A stretch of DNA of 64,000 bases from Hofstenia miamia (lineage: Eukaryota; Xenacoelomorpha; Acoela), in contig SCFE01000041.1 of the NCBI GenBank assembly GCA_004352715.1, positions 1,370,755 to 1,434,754 of the forward strand, written 5' to 3'. The notes under the pieces were generated by a model. It worked only from the letters and a program-made list of their open reading frames with translations. It ran no database searches and was not told the DNA's origin. Positions within the stretch are counted from its first letter, which is position 1, and every line of letters begins with the position of its first letter. Position numbers and translations under genes: made by a program. Of this stretch, positions 58,803 through 64,000 are shown piece by piece.

Positions 58803-59512
58803 NAGAAAAGGAAGTGGACGCCCTCGAAAAATTATTGGAAAATTCATTCAGAAAACAGTCGCAATTGCTCTCAAAAATCCCTATATTTCTGGGAAAAAAA
58901 TTGCAAACCGACTTCAAACTGAAACCGACATCTCTCTGCATGAAACCACACTTCAGAGAACACTGAAAAAAAGTGGAGTTACAAAAATTGGCAGAAAAAA
59001 TCGACTTCTGATTGCAAAAGAACATCAAGAAAAAAGATTGAATTTCGTGAAAGATTGGAAAGACTACGCTTTTGAAGATGTTTGGATAACTGATGAGTAC
59101 GTATTTCAACTGTACAGAAACAAAGTACGAGTATGGTTGTCAAAGAAATGTCCAACAAAAGCGGTTCCAAAGTTCGACCAAAAAATTATGGTTTGGGGAG
59201 CACTTTCCTATCGTGGGTTTTATTTGAAAATTTTAGACGGAAAAGCCACAATCGACAGTCAAAGATATTGCTAAATTATAGCTGAATGTATGCCTTATGC
59301 TGATGCTTTATATGATGAAGGATGGATACTCCAACAGGATATTGAAAAATGACGTTGAGAAGAAAAATCCGAAAAATATATCCGATTTAAAAGAAAAAAT
59401 TCAAGAAAGTCAACACATTTTGACATCTGAAATGAAGTCTAATTTAATGAAATCAGTTTCAGTTCGTTTGAATGAAGTTATTTCTACAGGAGGAAAACAA
59501 ATTAGACTTTGA
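58803..59512 (+). pseudogene. Tc1/mariner-superfamily transposase fragment, copy 1
   Basis: Opens directly after an N (58803) at the GRPR-like motif RKGSGRPRKIIGKF, so the first helix-turn-helix is missing. A second helix-turn-helix region follows (YISGKKIANRLQTE; LHETTLQRTLKKSG). The catalytic domain begins with WITDEYVFQLY (first Asp) and has KIMVWGALSYRGFYLKIL. After a stop at 59272-59274 the frame continues to GWILQQD (second Asp). It then jumps to VEKKNPKNISDLKEKI and the C-terminus (MKSVSVRLNEVISTGGKQIR, ending near 59510) in another frame. The ~45 residues normally between these, with the third catalytic acidic residue, are deleted. No terminal inverted repeats recognised. Confidence 0.85.
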
Positions 59513-59562
59513 TGGTTTTTACTTATAGTCCTTTAATTTATCTTTAAAATCGTACCTTTCTT

Positions 59563-59946
59563 NTTGGAAAATTCATTCAGAAAACAGTCGTATTTGCTCT
59601 CAAAAATCCCTATATTTCTGGGAAAAAAATTGCAAACCGACTTCAAACTGAAGCCGACATCTCTGTGCATGAAACCACAGTTCAGAGAACACTGAAAAAA
59701 GTGGAATTACAAAAATTTGCAGAAAAAATCGACTTCTGATTACAAAAGAACATCAAGAAAAAAGATTAAATTTCGTGAAATAATGGAAAAACTACACTTT
59801 TGAAGATGTTTGGATAACTGATGAGTACGTATTTCAACTGTACAGAAACAAAGTACGAGTATGGTTGTCAAAGAAATGTCCAACACCAACACAAGCGGTT
59901 CCAAAGTTCGACCAAAAAATTATGGTTTGGGGAGCACTTTCTTATC
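59563..59946 (+). pseudogene. Tc1/mariner transposase fragment, copy 2
   Basis: Starts after a single N with TTGGAAAATTCATTCAGAAA and parallels 58831-59215 of copy 1 with substitutions, a one-base loss in the AAAAAAG run, and a short insertion (CACCAACACA at about 59884). It ends at an N run. Frame broken at least twice. Confidence 0.8.
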
Positions 59947-59958
59947 NNNNNNNNNNNN

Positions 59959-60408
59959 AACACTAATATTTTGCAGAGTATTGCCAATGATAAACTGAAT
60001 ACATTGAGAACCTGACGTCCTAAAGCGAATTTATCAATAAAAAAAACAATTTTTTTTAAAAAAATGTGTGTGTATCTAGAAAAATAAACGTATGATTTCA
60101 ATTTTTAGAGATTTGTCTTGCTAACAAAATCTTAAGAAGAGAAAAAAATAATGGCCAAATTTCCTTTCAAATTAGAAATATATCATGATTTCTCAAGAAG
60201 GTGTTAAAAAAGCTCCAACGGATAGGGTTAAAATCAAGCTAGCTTCTCCATCAATTGAAATTAATTTATGTCAGTAAACCCAATCATATTGAAGTATTTT
60301 AAAAAATGCACATTGAAATCGATTATCATAATCCACCTATTACTTTATAAATTCAGAATAACTCAAGAACTCAAAAACTTGCCGAAATAAACTTATATAT
60401 AGCCACAG
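59959..60408. repeat. Duplicate of 61163-61611
   Basis: AACACTAATATTTTGCAGAG through TATATAGCCACAG recurs at 61163-61611, almost identical. It is bounded by N runs on both sides (59947-59958, 60409). No gene seen. Confidence 0.85.
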
Positions 60409-60409
60409 N

Positions 60410-61676
60410 TTTACATTTTTTGCGAAAAAACCGAATAAATGTGTAGAAATGTATTTATATAAATGGGTTGCAATTTACGCAATTCTACTGTGCCTTCTCA
60501 ACTAATTATTTGATGTGCATTTTGAGATGAAAATAAGATCAAGTTGATTACATAGTTCACTTTTTCGTCCATATAAAATGCACTTTATAAAGAATTTTTG
60601 GGAAAGCGTCTTTTCAAACACATCCTGCGTTAGATCTATAAAAAAGTAGACAGGACTTCATTATTTAATTGTGGTTTTGGACATACTAGTCTTCTACATA
60701 ATGATAAATTTCAACAGAGAAAAACTTCTGAGGGAATTCCATAAGCTTTTGCATCAGTACTTCATGAAGTTTCAGCTAGTGCTTAATATGAAAAGAATGT
60801 ACCTCCATTATTGAAAGTCTTAATAAAACTTGGAAATAATACGAAATTTAGTTAAATATGTGGAAATTCAACTTTCTCTGAGGTGGAGTAAATAATTTAC
60901 TGATTTAAAATGCCAATCGATAGCTTTGCTTAACCCAATTTGAGCAGTTTTTCACTTTTAAAACCAAAACCGCGTGGGTGTTCTAACAGCACCCCTCCTG
61001 ATAAAATCAAATATATTAATCACCAATCACCGAAACTTTAACTATAGCTTACACATTGCTTAGTACTAAGAGAACAAAAAATGATATTTCGGTACTCAGA
61101 ATATTAATAAGCGCTGACTGCAGTGCCAAAACATTTGAAAAATCTGTTCCGAGACCACAACAACACTAATATTTTGCAGAGTATTGCCAATGATAAACTG
61201 AATACATTGAGGAACTGACGTCCTAAAGCGAATTTATCAATAAAAAAAACAATTTTTTTTAAAAAAATGTGTGTGTATCTAGAAAAATAAACGTATGATT
61301 TCAATTTTTAGAGATTTGTCTTGCTAACAAAATCTTAAGAAGAGAAAAAAATAATGGCCAAATTTCCTTTCAAATTAGAAATATATCATGATTTCTCAAG
61401 AAGGTGTTAAAAAAGCTCCAACGGATAGGGTTAAAATCAAGCTAGCTTCTCCATCAATTGAAATTAATTTATGTCAGTAAACCCAATCATATTGAAGTAT
61501 TTTAAAAAATGCACATTGAAATCGATTATCATAATCCACCTATTACTTTATAAATTCAGAATAACTCAAGAACTCAAAAACTTGCCGAAATAAACTTATA
61601 TATAGCCACAGAAGCCTTAAGAAATTATAAATGTATGTCAATGAAATTGACATATATATATGTATGTATGTATATA
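60410..61676. other. Intergenic sequence without a supported gene; right part is the duplicate of 59959-60408
   Basis: No frame with a recognisable family. 61163-61611 repeats the earlier block; a TATG/TA microsatellite at 61650-61690 borders the LINE fragment. Confidence 0.5.
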
Positions 61677-62373
61677 TATAATATATACAATGATTTGGGC
61701 GTAAATATCTCATCAGATTTAAAATGGAACCAACATTATACCAAAGTTTTAAGCAAAGCAATTAATGTATTATTTTATTTAAGAAGAAATATACCATATA
61801 TTACACCTAAATTTATAAGAACTAAGTTATTCAAAAGTTGCATATTATCTATTATAACTTATGGATCACAATGTTGGTGGCCAAATAGACATCAATTTGA
61901 AAAACTTGAAAGATATCAAAAGGAAATGCTTACATTGGTGTTTAAATTCAAATAAGGAAATATCTTATGAAAATTTGTTGCACCTTAACATACTTCCAAT
62001 TGCTCTTCAATTTCAATTGTATGATTTGATATTTTTCAATAAAGTACTGACTGAATTAGTTAAAATAGATCATACTGAATTTGTTAGTGTAAAAAATACT
62101 TCATCAAGAGATAAACGGAATATTTTCAAAAATCCTAAATGCAAATTGGTTACATTTCATAGCAACTATTGGGATCGTATTAATTACTTGACTAATTACG
62201 TATCAGTCAACTCTAATATCAACATTTATGATCGTCCTAGCATTGTAAAGAAACAACTTCGTATATTCTTTGAAGATTATGTTATTAATCATTTTGAATT
62301 GAACAATACTTGCTCATGGTTTCTATCTTGCAATTGCAGCAATTGTAGAGAAGTAAGATCCTTTCATAAATAG
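61677..62373 (+). pseudogene. LINE ORF2 fragment: end of reverse transcriptase and C-terminal domain
   Basis: The frame to 61955 reads NDLGVNISSDLKWNQHYTKV, then LSKAINVLFYLRRNIP, LFKSCILSIITYGSQCW and LERYQKE: the block after the RT catalytic core in CR1/L2/Rex-like LINEs (LGVxxSxDLxWxxH ... LxxxLxxxIxxYGSxxWxP ... LExxQ). A frame change near 61920 moves to the 61861-62373 frame (CLHWCLNSNKEISYENLLHL; NYWDRINYLTN; TCSWFLSCNCSNC then stop). The RT catalytic core is absent, so the copy is 5' truncated at the microsatellite. An A-rich stretch follows near 62450. Confidence 0.8.
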
Positions 62374-64000
62374 AAATGTGATATTTCCCCTATTAAATTT
62401 TTTTTGAAATTCGTTCTCAATTCTCTCACCAATGTTGATTTGTGAATGCTTAAAAAATAAAAAAGTCCAGCTATGAAATTGCAAGTAACAATTTGTATAG
62501 CGAATATACAATAAATTGTCAATGAAAGACCTATTATTTTCATCTATTGAGAGGTTACAAAATGTACATTTGTACATTTGTTTATGATATAAAAATCAGT
62601 TTAACGTAAAAATAAACAAGCAATTTACGAATTTGTGTAAGGAAGCTTTGTGAATGTATCAATTCCAGCTAAATAGTTGAAGTAGTTACTTAACTCTGTG
62701 CAATTTGAAAGAATCATATTTAAAAATTCCTTTCCATACTTTTTACTGTTCGTTATAATATTCAGTGATATTTTGCATATTTTTAAAATATATATAAAAC
62801 CCATGTTAAAATCAAACTGAATAATCTATGTAAATTTGTAGAGCGCTATGGTTTTAGAATTTTTTTGTAAGAAGCAATATCGATTAAGTTGGGCATCACT
62901 ACACTAGTAGAGAAAGTCTCGTGTAAGAACCCAATAATGAGAGAGATAGAATACACCCCACTTTTCCATTTCATCCAATCTTAAACGTACAACGCGAGGA
63001 ATATTAAAAAAAACAGTTTGCGCTTTCTACTAAAATTTAAGCAACATCCTTTTCTGATTATTTATTAAAATTTAATTAAATATTAAAATGTAAGTGAAGC
63101 AAGGCACTATTTTGTGTAAGGCAGCAAAAATGCAACATTATAAAATATTTATGTGAAAAAATATTCCTGTTAAATTTTAAGTAAGTTTAGAGTAAATTTA
63201 TCCAGGCTGTTATAACCTAATTCAACAAATAGGATTTTGGTATCAATTATTCCCGCAATATTGTACAAAAATATAATTTACAAAATATTTGATACTTTTC
63301 GCTGCCCTGTTGCTCAGAACTTTGATTATTTTCAAGGAAGGACTATAGTCCTTGTTATTTTTTGAAAAAATGGTATCCTTGCAAGCTTATTTAGTTCGAA
63401 CGCTTGCTTTGATACAACACCAGAATTTCAACATTCGTTTCCAAATGAACTTCTGGAGCTGAGGGCTATCTATGTTTGACAAAGTTCTAAAATTTGCTCA
63501 AATTTGTGCTTTCCAATTGCAAACATGCCATTAACTAATACCTCGTATGTTATGCTATGAGTAAATTTAGCATAACCAGAGATTACTAATATACATGTAT
63601 ATCTCAAAATCATTTTTGTAATTTGATCTTAAAAAATGACTAAAGCAATTTGATGAAGCTGCTTAGAATCATTTTTAACTGTTTCATGTTATTCAAATTC
63701 AAAGATTTTGTTAACGAGTTCTTGTAGGCATTTAATTTTGGAAGCGATAATCCAATCTAATTTTTTGTTTTTTATTGTTCAGAAAAGCTTGCAAACAGAA
63801 TTAACAAACGCACCTTCGATTTATAGATTTACTGTTTTTTAAGAATTTTTGTCATTTGGCATAAATAGTTATATACCTCACTTGAATTGCTCTATACAAT
63901 AGATTTTGAATGTGAAATCCAAATTATCAAAAATGCTGTCATTTAAGTGATCCGCTAAGGATCTTTTGCATGTAAACCATTAATCAAAAAATAATGCTAA
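62374..64000. other. AT-rich sequence without a supported gene
   Basis: Nothing recognisable on either strand beyond possible 3' UTR of the LINE in the first ~100 bases. Confidence 0.4.

Noticed and set aside
1-64000. tRNA, rRNA or other structured RNA genes
   Set aside because: I scanned by eye for the tRNA B-box GGTTCGANTCC and for rRNA-like conserved blocks and saw none convincing; a covariance-model search would be decisive.

Overview
The window is AT-rich nuclear DNA from an animal. The only host gene I recognise with confidence is an intronless group B Sox transcription factor at 52926-53651 (- strand), a family confined to animals. The phylum cannot be fixed from this sequence. The mix of Polinton, APE-type LINE, Ty3/gypsy and Tc1/mariner remnants fits an invertebrate such as a cnidarian, flatworm or mollusc, but that is inference.

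Layout. 1-0.48 kb: 5' part of a LINE ORF2 on the minus strand, with a 2A-like GDIETNPGP motif ahead of the endonuclease. 0.77-5.6 kb: wrecked Polinton/Maverick (protein-primed DNA polymerase B in several partly redundant pieces, with an adenain-type protease fragment on the other strand), broken by scaffold gaps. 7.7-8.4 kb: LINE 3' end. 9.6-10.2, 16.4-18.9, 23.8-25.1 and 26.2-27.1 kb: gag and pol fragments of one Ty3/gypsy family. 10.5-14.3 kb: a ~73-bp satellite split by a 2959-bp gag-only LTR element with clean TGT...ACA ends and an ATAA target duplication; a second copy lies inverted at 22.4-23.8 kb. 19.8-22.0 kb: LINE ORF1 plus endonuclease, cut off before the reverse transcriptase. 29.4-31.2 kb: two abutting Harbinger-like TIR elements, the second containing a different TIR element packed with palindromic 60-bp repeats. 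31.7-32.3 kb: a candidate spliced gene with 41- and 44-nt introns. 33.2-37.6 kb: a very regular 84-bp satellite with a 168-bp dimer structure. 38.7-39.05 kb: LINE 3' end. 44.5-45.5 kb: hAT-like non-autonomous element with a smaller TIR element nested in it. 52.9-53.7 kb: SoxB, with a possible cis-regulatory cluster upstream. 58.8-59.9 kb: two broken Tc1/mariner transposase fragments. 61.7-62.4 kb: LINE reverse transcriptase C-terminus. The remainder is mostly AT-rich DNA in which I see no gene.

The window has little gene content and behaves as a transposon graveyard beside a developmental regulator. Almost every transposon ORF is broken, so the elements are mostly fossils. At several places where single Ns or short N runs occur (3240, 4484, 57642, 59562, 59947-59958, 60409), sequence is repeated nearly identically on the far side. 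This looks like unmerged alleles or overlap errors in scaffolding, so local copy number near those Ns should not be trusted.
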